Of a stretch of DNA of 12,321 nucleotides, positions 1 to 8,200 are shown in pieces (the stretch's first letter is position 1; every line of letters starts with the position of its first letter). The translations under genes were made by a program, and so were the position numbers. Origin of the DNA: JANMQK01 sp031370485 (GTDB lineage: Bacteria; Acidobacteriota; Polarisedimenticolia; Gp22-AA2); contig JANMQK010000255.1 in NCBI GenBank assembly GCA_031370485.1, forward strand, positions 1 to 12,321, in the 5' to 3' direction. The notes below the pieces were generated by a model. That model did no database searches and was not told the DNA's origin. It worked only from the letters and a program-made list of their open reading frames with translations.

Positions 1-8
1 GACGCGAC

Positions 9-1145
9 ATGGGCACGACACGCCGTGAATTCCTCTACATTTCCGCAGTGGCAGGGGCGGCCGCCGCTCTCGGCGCCACGAAAGACCGTCCGGGCGGCAA
101 AGCGCCCGGTGGAGGCAAGGGCAAGCGGATCCTGATCCTGGGAGGGACCGGTTTCCTAGGACCGCACATCGTGGACTCCGCCCGCGGCCGCGGCCATACG
201 CTGACCCTCTTCAATCGCGGGAAGACGAACCCGGGTCTTTTCCCGGACGTCGAGACCCTGAACGGGGACCGCAGGGGAAACCTCAAGGCCCTGGAACGCC
301 GGAGCTGGGACGCCGTCGTCGACACGTCGGGGTACGTGCCGCGGGACGTGAGCGACTCGGCGGGGCTGCTCAAGGACGCGGTGAAGCAGTATGTCTTCGT
401 CTCGAGCATCTCGGTTTACTCGGACACGAGCAAGCCGGGAATGGACGAGAGCGCTCCTGTTGCGAAGCTCCCGGCCGGGATGGACGAATCGACCGACAAA
501 TTCACTCCCGAGTCCTACGGGGCGCTGAAGGCGCTGTGCGAGCGGGCCGCGGAAAAGGCTATGCCCGGTCGCGTGACGAACGTCCGGCCCGGTCTGATCG
601 TGGGACCCCTCGATCGCTCCGACCGCTTCACATACTGGCCGGTGCGGATCGCCCGGGGAGGCGAGGTCCTGGCGCCCGGGTCGCCGGACGATCCGGTGCA
701 GTTCATCGACGGTCGCGACCTGGCGGACTGGATTGTGACGATAATCGAATCGAACACGCCCGGCGTCTACAACGCCGTCGGTCCCGACAAGCCCTGCACG
801 ATGGGAAAGCTCCTCGAGGCCTGCAAGACCGCCGCGAAGAGCGACGCCCGTCTCGTCTGGGCCGACGCGAAGTTCCTGGCGGAGCAGAAAGTCGAGGCCT
901 GGAGCGACATGCCGGTATGGGTCGCGCCATCGGGCGAGGAGGCCGGGTTCTCCCGGGTCAGCTTCAAGAAGGCCCTCGACCGGGGCCTGCGTTTCCGCCC
1001 GGTCGGCGACACCGTCAAGGACACGCTGGCGTGGTGGAACAATCTTCCCGAGGACCGCCGCGCGTCCCTGAAGGCCGGGATCAAGCCCGAGCGCGAGGCC
1101 GAGGTGCTGGCGGCCTGGCACAAGCTGCAGACTCCGAAGGCGTGA
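9..1145 (+). CDS. Tat-exported extended SDR, NAD-dependent epimerase/dehydratase-like
   Basis: This 378-residue protein starts with a twin-arginine signal: T4-R-R-E-F-L9 followed by an Ala/Gly-rich hydrophobic stretch to about residue 23. A Gly/Lys-rich linker leads into a Rossmann fold with the nucleotide-binding motif GGTGFLG (45-51) and NRG (69-71) at the end of beta-2, which is usual in the epimerase/isoflavone-reductase-like branch of extended SDRs. A V-S-S strand (131-133) and Y170-x3-K174 give the SDR catalytic Ser/Tyr/Lys set. Family knowledge supports an NAD(P)-dependent redox or epimerisation reaction on a sugar or similar small molecule; the substrate cannot be predicted. A cofactor-loaded enzyme with a Tat signal would be folded in the cytoplasm and then exported. 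The ATG at 9 places the Tat motif at residue 5. Only eight upstream bases are visible, so its ribosome site and promoter are outside. Its stop overlaps the next gene's GTG. Confidence 0.88.
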   Translation: MGTTRREFLYISAVAGAAAALGATKDRPGGKAPGGGKGKRILILGGTGFLGPHIVDSARGRGHTLTLFNRGKTNPGLFPDVETLNGDRRGNLKALERRSWDAVVDTSGYVPRDVSDSAGLLKDAVKQYVFVSSISVYSDTSKPGMDESAPVAKLPAGMDESTDKFTPESYGALKALCERAAEKAMPGRVTNVRPGLIVGPLDRSDRFTYWPVRIARGGEVLAPGSPDDPVQFIDGRDLADWIVTIIESNTPGVYNAVGPDKPCTMGKLLEACKTAAKSDARLVWADAKFLAEQKVEAWSDMPVWVAPSGEEAGFSRVSFKKALDRGLRFRPVGDTVKDTLAWWNNLPEDRRASLKAGIKPEREAEVLAAWHKLQTPKA

Positions 1146-2494
1146 CGCCCTCCCGTATCCGGGACTTCCTGATGCGCGTCGTGGACGTGCGGGCACAGGA
1201 AACCGCGGCGCTCTTCTGGTCCTGCGCCTACTTCTTCTGCCTGCTGTCGTCGTACTACGTGCTTCGTCCGCTGCGCGAGACGATGGGAAGCGCCCGCGGT
1301 CTCGACGAGCTTCGCTGGCTTTACATGGGGACGCTCACCGCGACCCTCCTGGCCACGCCCCTTTTCGGCGCGCTGGTCTCGCGGTTCCCGCGGCGCCGGT
1401 TCATCCCGATCACCTACCGGTTCTTTACCGCGAACATCCTGCTGTTCTTCGCGCTCCTGGCCAGGACCTCGATCGGCAGGAACCCGATGGTCGAGAGGTC
1501 GTTCTTCGTCTGGCTGAGTGTCTTCAACCTGTTTGTCGTCTCGGTCTTCTGGGGCTTCATGGCCGACCTCTGGACCAGCGAGCAGGGGAAGCGCCTGTTC
1601 GGGTTCATCGGTCTCGGCGGGACGCTGGGGGGTGTTCTGGGGGCCGGAGCGACGGCCGCGCTCTCGCGGGCGCTCGGGCCGGTCAACATGCTTCTCGTGT
1701 CGGCAGCGCTGCTCGAGGCGTCGCTGCTGGGGGTGAGGCGGCTCGTCCGCATCTCCGCCGCCGTCCCGTCCGCCGCCGCGACCTCGGCGGCGCGCGAGGA
1801 GCCTTTGGCCAAGACTGGTGCGCTCGGGGGCTTCGTCGAGGTCGCCCGTTCCCCGTACCTTCTGGCGATCTGCCTTTACATGCTTTTCTACACGCTGACC
1901 TCGACCTTCGTCTATTTCGAGCAGGCGCGCATCGTGAAGGGGGCGTTCGGTGATGACGCCGCGGGCCGCGCGGGCGCCTTCGCTCAGATCGACCTGTTCG
2001 TCAACATGCTCACGGTGGTCCTGCAGTGCTTCGCGACCGGCCGGATCCTGCGGGCCATCGGGGTGGGGAAGACTCTCGCGGTGCTGCCGGTCGTGACGCT
2101 CGGAGGGTTCGCGGCGCTCGCGGGCTCGGCCCGCTTCGCCGTCATCGCGGCCTTCCAGGTGCTGCGCCGCGGCACCGACTACTCCCTGACGAGGCCGGCG
2201 CGGGAGGTGCTCTACACGGTCGTGCCGCGCGAGGAGAAGTACAAGGCCAAGACCTTCATCGACACCTTCGTCTACCGCGGCGGCGACCTCATCGGGGCCT
2301 GGCTCTCGGCGCTGCTTGATAAAATGCAGTTCGGCGCCGGCGGGCTGGCGTTGCTGGTCGCGCCCCTGTCGCTGGCGTGGGTCGGGGTTGGGGCCTGGCT
2401 CGGATCGCGCCATTCGGAGAGGGCACGCGGTCCCGGCGCGGCCGCGTCGCATCCCGCCCCGGCGGAGGCGTCACGACACGGGAGGATCGCCTGA
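1142..2494 (+). CDS. Npt (ATP/ADP-exchanger)-like MFS transporter
   Basis: This is a 450-residue multi-pass inner-membrane protein with about twelve hydrophobic segments. The first helix runs into S37-YYVLRPLRE, and near the C-terminus there is Y347-SLTRPARE followed by KYKAKTFIDT (366-375) and Y378-RGGD. From memory, these are hallmarks of the bacterial transporter group related to the Npt1/Npt2 nucleotide exchangers of the MFS. Members in free-living bacteria have no settled substrate, so nucleotide exchange should not be assumed. An Ala-rich cytoplasmic loop (about 206-224) separates the two six-helix halves, and the last 30 residues form a polar tail. The GTG at 1142 gives a GTGA overlap with the upstream stop and about 12 residues before the VDVR segment. 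ATG at 1172 is an alternative with GGGA seven bases upstream, but it leaves a very short N-terminus. Confidence 0.82.
   Translation: MTPSRIRDFLMRVVDVRAQETAALFWSCAYFFCLLSSYYVLRPLRETMGSARGLDELRWLYMGTLTATLLATPLFGALVSRFPRRRFIPITYRFFTANILLFFALLARTSIGRNPMVERSFFVWLSVFNLFVVSVFWGFMADLWTSEQGKRLFGFIGLGGTLGGVLGAGATAALSRALGPVNMLLVSAALLEASLLGVRRLVRISAAVPSAAATSAAREEPLAKTGALGGFVEVARSPYLLAICLYMLFYTLTSTFVYFEQARIVKGAFGDDAAGRAGAFAQIDLFVNMLTVVLQCFATGRILRAIGVGKTLAVLPVVTLGGFAALAGSARFAVIAAFQVLRRGTDYSLTRPAREVLYTVVPREEKYKAKTFIDTFVYRGGDLIGAWLSALLDKMQFGAGGLALLVAPLSLAWVGVGAWLGSRHSERARGPGAAASHPAPAEASRHGRIA
2481..2485 (+). promoter_or_regulatory. Ribosome binding site of the cupin-like gene
   Basis: GGAGG lies eight bases before the ATG at 2494 and inside the 3' end of the transporter gene. 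It fixes the start of the downstream protein at 2494 rather than at longer in-frame alternatives inside the transporter gene. Confidence 0.75.
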
Positions 2495-3291
2495 TGAACC
2501 GGGAGAGTGCAGGTCCGGGACCCGGTCCTCTCGACCCCTCGCGCCGCGTCTTCACGCGCGGGCTGGTCGAGTGCGCGGTGACCTATGCGCTGCTGCAGTC
2601 GCTTTTCCGGCGCGACCTGTTCGCGCGGCCGGTTTCCGCGGTGACCCGGGAGTGGCTTGTCGAGGTCGAAACGCTCGGGCGCGATCTGCACGGCGGGAGA
2701 CTTACGCCCCTGCAATGGCAGGACAGGGCGGAGAACCTGTTCGCCCGCCTCGATTTGAAAGAGCTGCTCCGCCTGATCGACTTCGATCGCCTGGAGAAAA
2801 CCATCGACCTCCCCGAGGACCACGCGGCCGTCCAGGCCGTCCGTTTCCCCGGGATTGAAGCGCTTCCGGATGGCGTGTCCTTCGGAAGCAAGGTCTTCGC
2901 TCTGAAGCAGGGCCGTGCCATCGTGCCGCACGGGCATCGCAACATGGTCTCGGGGCATGTCATCTTGAAGGGTCTGCTCCACGTCCGCCACTATGACCGT
3001 CTGGAGGACCAGCCGAAGCATCTCCTCCTGAGGCCGACGCTCGACCGGCTCTCGGGACCCGGCACCATGACGACGACCTCGTCCGAGCGCGACAACGTCC
3101 ACTGGTTCGTCGCGGCCACCGGCCCCGCCTTCACCTTCGACGTCATCGTGGACAACCTGGATCCGGCTCTCGGCTTCCCCTGGCGCATGGACTTCCTCGA
3201 CCCGCTCGGCGGCGAGACGGCGGGCGACGGCCGCATCCGCGCCCGGCGGATCGGCTACGAAGAAGCCATCGGGCTGTACGGCCGTTCGTAG
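2494..3291 (+). CDS. Cupin-like conserved hypothetical protein with a Tat-like N-terminus
   Basis: This 265-residue protein starts in a TGATG overlap with the transporter stop and has a good GGAGG eight bases upstream. The N-terminus holds S16-RRVFTR followed by a moderately hydrophobic stretch (24-38). It resembles a Tat motif, but Glu26 inside the hydrophobic part makes export doubtful. Residues about 40-110 are helical and charged. The rest looks like a small beta-barrel: P145-HGH148 followed by SGHVILKG (153-160) and VRHYDR resembles cupin motif 1, and D200-NVHWF with H203 resembles the second motif histidine. H146, H148 and H203 could bind a metal, while the usual glutamate of motif 1 is not evident. 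The fold call is an inference from motif spacing, and no reaction can be named. It sits third in a co-translated run with the SDR and the transporter. Confidence 0.75.
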   Translation: MNRESAGPGPGPLDPSRRVFTRGLVECAVTYALLQSLFRRDLFARPVSAVTREWLVEVETLGRDLHGGRLTPLQWQDRAENLFARLDLKELLRLIDFDRLEKTIDLPEDHAAVQAVRFPGIEALPDGVSFGSKVFALKQGRAIVPHGHRNMVSGHVILKGLLHVRHYDRLEDQPKHLLLRPTLDRLSGPGTMTTTSSERDNVHWFVAATGPAFTFDVIVDNLDPALGFPWRMDFLDPLGGETAGDGRIRARRIGYEEAIGLYGRS

Positions 3292-3297
3292 GCTGGA

Positions 3298-3326
3298 TTC
3301 ATCGGCCGGCTCTCTCCACGTATACT
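3298..3326 (+). promoter_or_regulatory. Candidate sigma-70-type promoter, possibly leaderless
   Basis: TTCATC (3298-3303) and TATACT (3321-3326) are separated by 17 bases. The -10 matches the consensus at five of six positions and the -35 at three. The last -10 base is seven bases before the ATG at 3334, so transcription would be expected to begin at or next to the start codon. There is no purine-rich ribosome site before that ATG. This suggests a new transcript starts here, separate from the upstream three-gene run. Confidence 0.5.
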
Positions 3327-3333
3327 CGCGCCC

Positions 3334-4599
3334 ATGAGGGCACATCGGACTATCGCGATCTGCGCCCTGTTGACCGTGCTGGGCGCCGCCGGTTGCCAGA
3401 CAACCGAGCACCCCCGGGGGGCAGGCGCCGAACCAGCCGCTCCCCGGCCGGTCATCCGCCTCGACGGCAGCCGCATTCCCGCGGAGGAAATCGACCGCGC
3501 GGTCACCGGGCTGATGAGCGCGGCGAAGGTGACGGGACTTGCCGTCGCCCTTCTTAACGACGGTGAGATCGTCTATCGCAAGGCTTTCGGTTGGAAAGAC
3601 GCCGAGCAACGGCTGCCGCTGACCGAAGAGACCGTCATGTACGGCGCCTCGTTCACGAAGGCGGCCTTCGCGTTCATGGTCATGACGCTGGTCGACGAGG
3701 GGGTCATCGATCTGGACCGGCCGGTCACGGACTATCTCCCCAGGCCCCTCACGGAGTACGAAAAATATCAAGACCTCGCGGGGGACGAGCGGTATAAGCG
3801 GATCACGGCGCGGATGCTCCTCAGCCATACACCCGGCTTCGCCAACTTCGGCTTCCTCGAGGAGGATGGCAGGCTGCGGATCCACTTCGAGCCGGGGACG
3901 CGCTACGCTTATTCGGGCGAGGGGATCAACCTCCTGCAGTTCGTGATCGAGGTCAAGACGGGCCGGTCGGTGGGCGACATGATGCAAGAGCGCGTCTTCG
4001 ACCGCTTCGGCATGACGCGCACCAGCATGACCTGGCAGCCGGCGTTCCTGAGCGACTACGCCATCGGGTACGATGCGAACGGCAAGCCGCTCGGGCACAA
4101 CGAACGGAAGAACGTGCGCGCGGCGGGCTCCATGGACACGACGATCGCCGATTACGCGCGCTTCATCCGCAGCGTGATTCGCGGCGAGGGCCTCAGCGCC
4201 GCCAGCCGCGCCGAGATGCTCAAGCCGCAGATCCGGATCATCTCCGAGCGCCAGTTCCCCACACTGAGCACCGGGACCACCGACGAGAACCGGGCCATCG
4301 ACCTGTCGTACGGGCTGGGCTGGGGCCTGTTCACCTCCCACACTCATGGCAAGGCCTTCTTCAAGGAAGGGCATGACGATGGCTGGGAGAACCATTCCGT
4401 CTGCTTCGAGACCTCCCGCACCTGCGCCATCTTCATGAGCAACAGCAGCAACGGCGACAGCATCTTCAAGGCCCTCCTCGAAACCCTTCTCCGCGACACC
4501 GACACTCCCTGGAAGTGGGAGAATTACATTCCGTACGACACCGCCGTCGAGAACCTGTCACCCGAGCGTTTCACGGATTCCCAGGAGGCCAACTCATGA
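3334..4599 (+). CDS. Serine beta-lactamase-fold hydrolase (class C / PBP-like), predicted lipoprotein
   Basis: This 421-residue protein opens with a short basic n-region, a hydrophobic core (7-19) and A-A-G-C21. That looks like a lipobox, although Ala at -3 is a weaker match than Leu. The mature part is a class C beta-lactamase-like hydrolase. S106-F-T-K109 is the SxxK nucleophile motif, Y193-S-G195 fills the YxN/YSx position, and H347-D-D-G350 replaces the KTG/HxG strand. LLSHTPGF (162-169) and EPGTRYAYSG (186-195) are typical of the family. Members include esterases, D-aminopeptidases, DD-carboxypeptidase-like enzymes and beta-lactamases; the substrate is not readable and resistance should not be inferred. 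It would act on the periplasmic side, tethered by lipid if the lipobox is used. The gene has its own apparent promoter, and its stop overlaps the next ATG. Confidence 0.88.
   Translation: MRAHRTIAICALLTVLGAAGCQTTEHPRGAGAEPAAPRPVIRLDGSRIPAEEIDRAVTGLMSAAKVTGLAVALLNDGEIVYRKAFGWKDAEQRLPLTEETVMYGASFTKAAFAFMVMTLVDEGVIDLDRPVTDYLPRPLTEYEKYQDLAGDERYKRITARMLLSHTPGFANFGFLEEDGRLRIHFEPGTRYAYSGEGINLLQFVIEVKTGRSVGDMMQERVFDRFGMTRTSMTWQPAFLSDYAIGYDANGKPLGHNERKNVRAAGSMDTTIADYARFIRSVIRGEGLSAASRAEMLKPQIRIISERQFPTLSTGTTDENRAIDLSYGLGWGLFTSHTHGKAFFKEGHDDGWENHSVCFETSRTCAIFMSNSSNGDSIFKALLETLLRDTDTPWKWENYIPYDTAVENLSPERFTDSQEANS
4583..4588 (+). promoter_or_regulatory. Strong ribosome binding site inside the hydrolase 3' end
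   Basis: AGGAGG is followed seven bases later by the ATG at 4596, which overlaps the hydrolase stop as ATGA. This is the best ribosome site in the window. It marks 4596 as the original start of the downstream gene, even though that frame closes after 36 codons. Confidence 0.75.
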
Positions 4600-5242
4600 C
4601 ATCGAACATTCCGTCGGCCGACGCCTTCAAGGCGCCGAACATCGTCCGCTCCGGCCCAGGTCGCGATGGCTTCTCGCGCCGCTCCTCCTTGTCATCTTGG
4701 GATTGATCCTCGGATCGTCCAGCGGCAGCGGTCTCGCGGCGGACAAAGAGGACGACAAGGACGACGAGGGGTACGTGAACTTCACCAAGGATCACCCCAC
4801 GGGCACGGTGCAGCCTGACAAGGCCCTGATCTATGTCGTCCGGCCGACCAGCATGGGGTACGCGATCAAGAGCTTCTTCCTCTGCGACGACGAGATCCTG
4901 GGGATCAACCGGGGAAGCATCTAATTCTTCGCCCAGGTCGATCCGGGAAAACATGTCTTCTGGTCCAAATCGGAAAACGTCGACGCCCTGGAGCTCCAGG
5001 TGGAAGGGGGACACACCTATTACATCCAGCAGCATGTGAAGATGGGAGGCTTCCGGGCGCGGACGAAGCTCGACGTTCTCGACGGGGCCGCCGGGCAGGA
5101 AGCCCTGGCCAAGTGCAAGAAGCACGGGACGCTCACCGACCATGGCCGCGAGAAGGGCCGCGAAATTGCGCGGGGCCACAGGAAAGACACCCAGGACGAT
5201 CTGGATCGCAGGGCCCGGGAAGCCGCTGAGGACAAGAAGTAG
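4596..5242 (+). pseudogene. DUF2846-like secreted protein, broken by a frameshift and an in-frame stop
   Basis: The ATG at 4596 has an ideal ribosome site, but its frame ends at a TGA (4704-4706) after 36 codons. The real protein continues in another frame. About 4661-4745 encodes RSRWLLAPLLLVILGLILG and a small-residue stretch, an evident signal peptide with no usable start of its own except a TTG at 4697 inside it. The mature part (from about 4740) has ALIYVVRPTSMGYAI and CDDEILGINRG, then a TAA at 4922-4924. The same frame goes straight on with F-F-A-Q-V-D-P-G-K-H, then GGHTYYIQQ and a charged Lys/Arg/Glu/Asp tail ending at 5242. The pattern, a Y-x-R-P strand, a PGKH turn and a G-x-T-Y-Y strand, matches DUF2846-type small secreted beta-proteins of unknown role. 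One lost base (or two gained) near the start plus one stop mutation explains everything. Sequencing or assembly error is the main alternative. Confidence 0.72.
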
Positions 5243-5259
5243 CGAGATGGTTCCCGGGA

Positions 5260-8200
5260 CTAGATGCGCGGCTGAACCGCGGCGGAGCGCCGGGCCGAAG
5301 AGGGGACAGGCCGGCGGCGGCCGCCGCTCGTGTTCCGGCCGCCAGTCCTAGGGCCGCGCTCCTTCAGGAACGTCGCCAGGACCCGGGCGGTGTGGGAGGC
5401 CGGCCGCACGCGCGCGACCGTCGCGGGCGTTCCCTGCGCGACGACGCGGCCGCCGCCGTCGCCCCCCTCCGGCCCGAGGTCGATGACCCAGCCGGCCTCG
5501 GCGATGATGTCCAGGTTGTGCTCGATGACGACGACCGTGTTCCCCGCGGCCACCAGGCGGTGCAGGACACGGATGAGCCTCAGGACGTCGGCCATGTGCA
5601 GCCCGACGGTCGGCTCGTCCAGGACGTAGAGCGTGTGGGGCGCCGTGAAGGAGGGAGGGGGAGTGTCCGCGGGGCCCGCCTTGGCGAGCTCGGTGACCAG
5701 CTTGATCCTCTGCGCCTCGCCGCCGCTCAGGGTAGGGCTCTGCTGGCCGAGCGTGAGGTAGCCGAGGCCGACCTCCTGCAGGAGCCGCAGCGGATGCCGG
5801 ACGGCCGGCTGGGAGTCGAAGAACTCGACCGCTTCGTCGACGCTCATCGCCAGTACGTCGCCGATGCTCTTCTCCTTGAAGAGGACCGACGCGGTCTCCG
5901 GGTTGAAGCGCGAGCTCCCACAAGATTCGCACGCCACCTTCACGTCCGGCAGGAAGCTGAGCTCGATCGTCTTCATGCCCTGCCCCTCGCAGGTCTCGCA
6001 CCGGCCTCCCTTGACGTTGAACGAGAAGCGCCCCGGCCCGTACCCCCGCATCCGGGCCTCGGGGGTCGAAGCGAACAGCCGGCGCACGGCGTCCCAGAAC
6101 CCCACGTAGGTCGCGGGGCATGATCGGGGCGTCCGGCCGATCGGGGCCTGGTCGACCTCGAGGACGCGCGCGACGGCATCGGCGCCGCGGATGGCGGAGC
6201 AGCCACGAAGTTTCAGCGAGGCTGCTTTGCGGTGCGGGGGCTTGAGGCCGCGGCGCGCCCCGCCCCCCCGGCGGCGCCGCGCGCCAAGGATGCGGCGCAG
6301 GTTGTCGTGCAGGACCTCGCGCACGAGCGTGCTCTTGCCGCTGCCGCTCACGCCGGTCACGCAGACCAGTTTCCCGAGTGGGATCTCAACCTGAAGCCGC
6401 TTCAGGTTGTGCAGCCGCGCGTCCACGAGTTCCAGGCTCGGAGTGACGCCCCGGGAACCCGAGGACGAAGGGGTTGCCGTCCCGGGTCGATCCTCCAGGG
6501 GGTGGCGCAGGGGATCGGCAAGGCAGCGCCCGGTCACCGAGTCCGGGTTGCGGAGGAGATCCTCCACGGTCCCTTCCGCGATCACGCGTCCGCCGTTGAG
6601 CCCGCCTCCGGGGCCCAGGTCAATGACATGGTCGGCGCGCCGTATTGTCTCTTCGTCGTGCTCGACCACGACGACCGTGTTTCCCTTGCGCTTCAGCCGC
6701 TCGAGCGTGTCGAGCAGCATGCGGTTGTCGCGCGCGTGCAGCCCTATGGTCGGCTCGTCCAGGACGTAGCAGACCCCGCGCAGGTTCGATCCGAGCTGCG
6801 AGGCCAGGCGGATGCGCTGCGCCTCGCCGCCGCTCAGGGTGGGGGCGGCCCGATCGAGGGACAGGTAGGGAAGACCGACCTGCGCCAGGAAGGCGAGCCG
6901 GGAGCGGAGCTCCGCCAGGATATCCCGCGCCACCAGCGCGGCGCGCCCGCGCGGCTTGAGAGTGCGGAAGTACTTCTCCGCGGCTTCGACCGGCATCGCG
7001 GTCATCTCCGCGATCGTCCGTCCCTCGAACCGCACCGCCAGTGCCTCGGGGCGGAGCCGCCGCCCCTGGCAGTCGGGGCACGCCGGCGCTTCCCCCTCCC
7101 ACCAGTCGTTCCACCAGATCTCCTCGCCGGTCTGGTCCGCGTCGAATCCCAGGAGCGACAGCCCCGTCCCGTAGCACCGCCCGCACCAGCCGTGCTTCGA
7201 ATTGAAGGAGAAGAGCCGCGGGTCGAGCTCCTCGAAACTGCGGGCGCAGCGCGGGCAGGCGCGCCGGGTCGAGAACAAAACCGCGGGGTGGCGCGCCGCC
7301 GCCACCAGCACGGTGCCGCGCCCGTAGTCCAGGGCGCGGTCGAGAAGATCCCGCAGCGCGCCTTCCGAGCGCGGCGTCACCTCGACCTCGCCGACCGGCA
7401 GCTCGATGCCGTGTTCCTTGTAGCGATCGAGTCGCGGCCACTTCGCGGTCGGCAGCAGGTCGCCGTCGACGCGGAGGTGCGTGAACCCCTTGCCCGCGGC
7501 CCATACCGCCAAATCCGTATAGTACCCCTTGCGCGCCACGATCAGCGGCGCGAGAAGCGCCACGCTGCGGCCGCGGTAGTTGCGCAGGATCCGGGCGAGG
7601 ATTGCCTCGCGCGTCTGCGGCTCGATCACGATCGCGCAGTCGGGGCAGTGCTGCGTGCCCAGCTTCACGAACAGCAGCCGGAGGAAATGGTAGATCTCGG
7701 TCTGGGTCGCCACGGTGCTCTTGCGGCCGCCACGGCTCGTCCGCTGCTCGATGGCGACGGTCGGAGGGATGCCGAGGATCGCGTCCACGTCGGGCCGCGC
7801 CACCGGCTCCACGAACTGCCGGGCGTAGGCGTTCAGCGATTCGAGGTAGCGGCGCTGCCCCTCCGCGAACAGGATGTCGAAGGCGACGGTGCTCTTGCCG
7901 CTGCCGCTGACGCCGGTGATCACCGTAAATTGATCGCGCGGGATGCTCAGGTCGATCCCCTTGAGGTTGTGCTCGCGGGCGTTGCGAATGCGGATCGCGC
8001 CCGCGGCCCCCGCTTCCGGCGCGGCCTCCGCCACGGCGTCCACGCCGCCGGGCGTCGCCTGCCCGGCCTGCCCGGCCTGCCCGAGGGCGCGCAACGCCGC
8101 CCCGGTGTGGCTGGGCGCGCAGGCCGCCACGTCCACGGGCGTCCCGGCGCAGACAATCCGGCCGCCAGCGTCGCCCCCCTCGGGGCCGAGGTCGATGATC

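Noticed and set aside
767..2452. A minus-strand open frame of 561 codons opposite the SDR and the Npt-like transporter
   Set aside because: It is a composition-driven shadow frame with a low-complexity Arg/Gly/Glu translation.
4191..4210. Possible beta-lactamase resistance gene in the window
   Set aside because: The hydrolase belongs to a broad class C-like family with many non-lactamase members, and nothing in the sequence points to antibiotic hydrolysis.
2272..4395. A minus-strand open frame of 707 codons across the transporter tail, the cupin-like gene and the hydrolase
   Set aside because: It runs opposite genes with clear motifs and ribosome sites, and its translation has no domain pattern.
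5243..5259. A bidirectional terminator between the convergent DUF2846-like gene and uvrA
   Set aside because: Only 17 bases separate the stops, and no stem-loop with a T-run is visible apart from a short CCCGGG palindrome.
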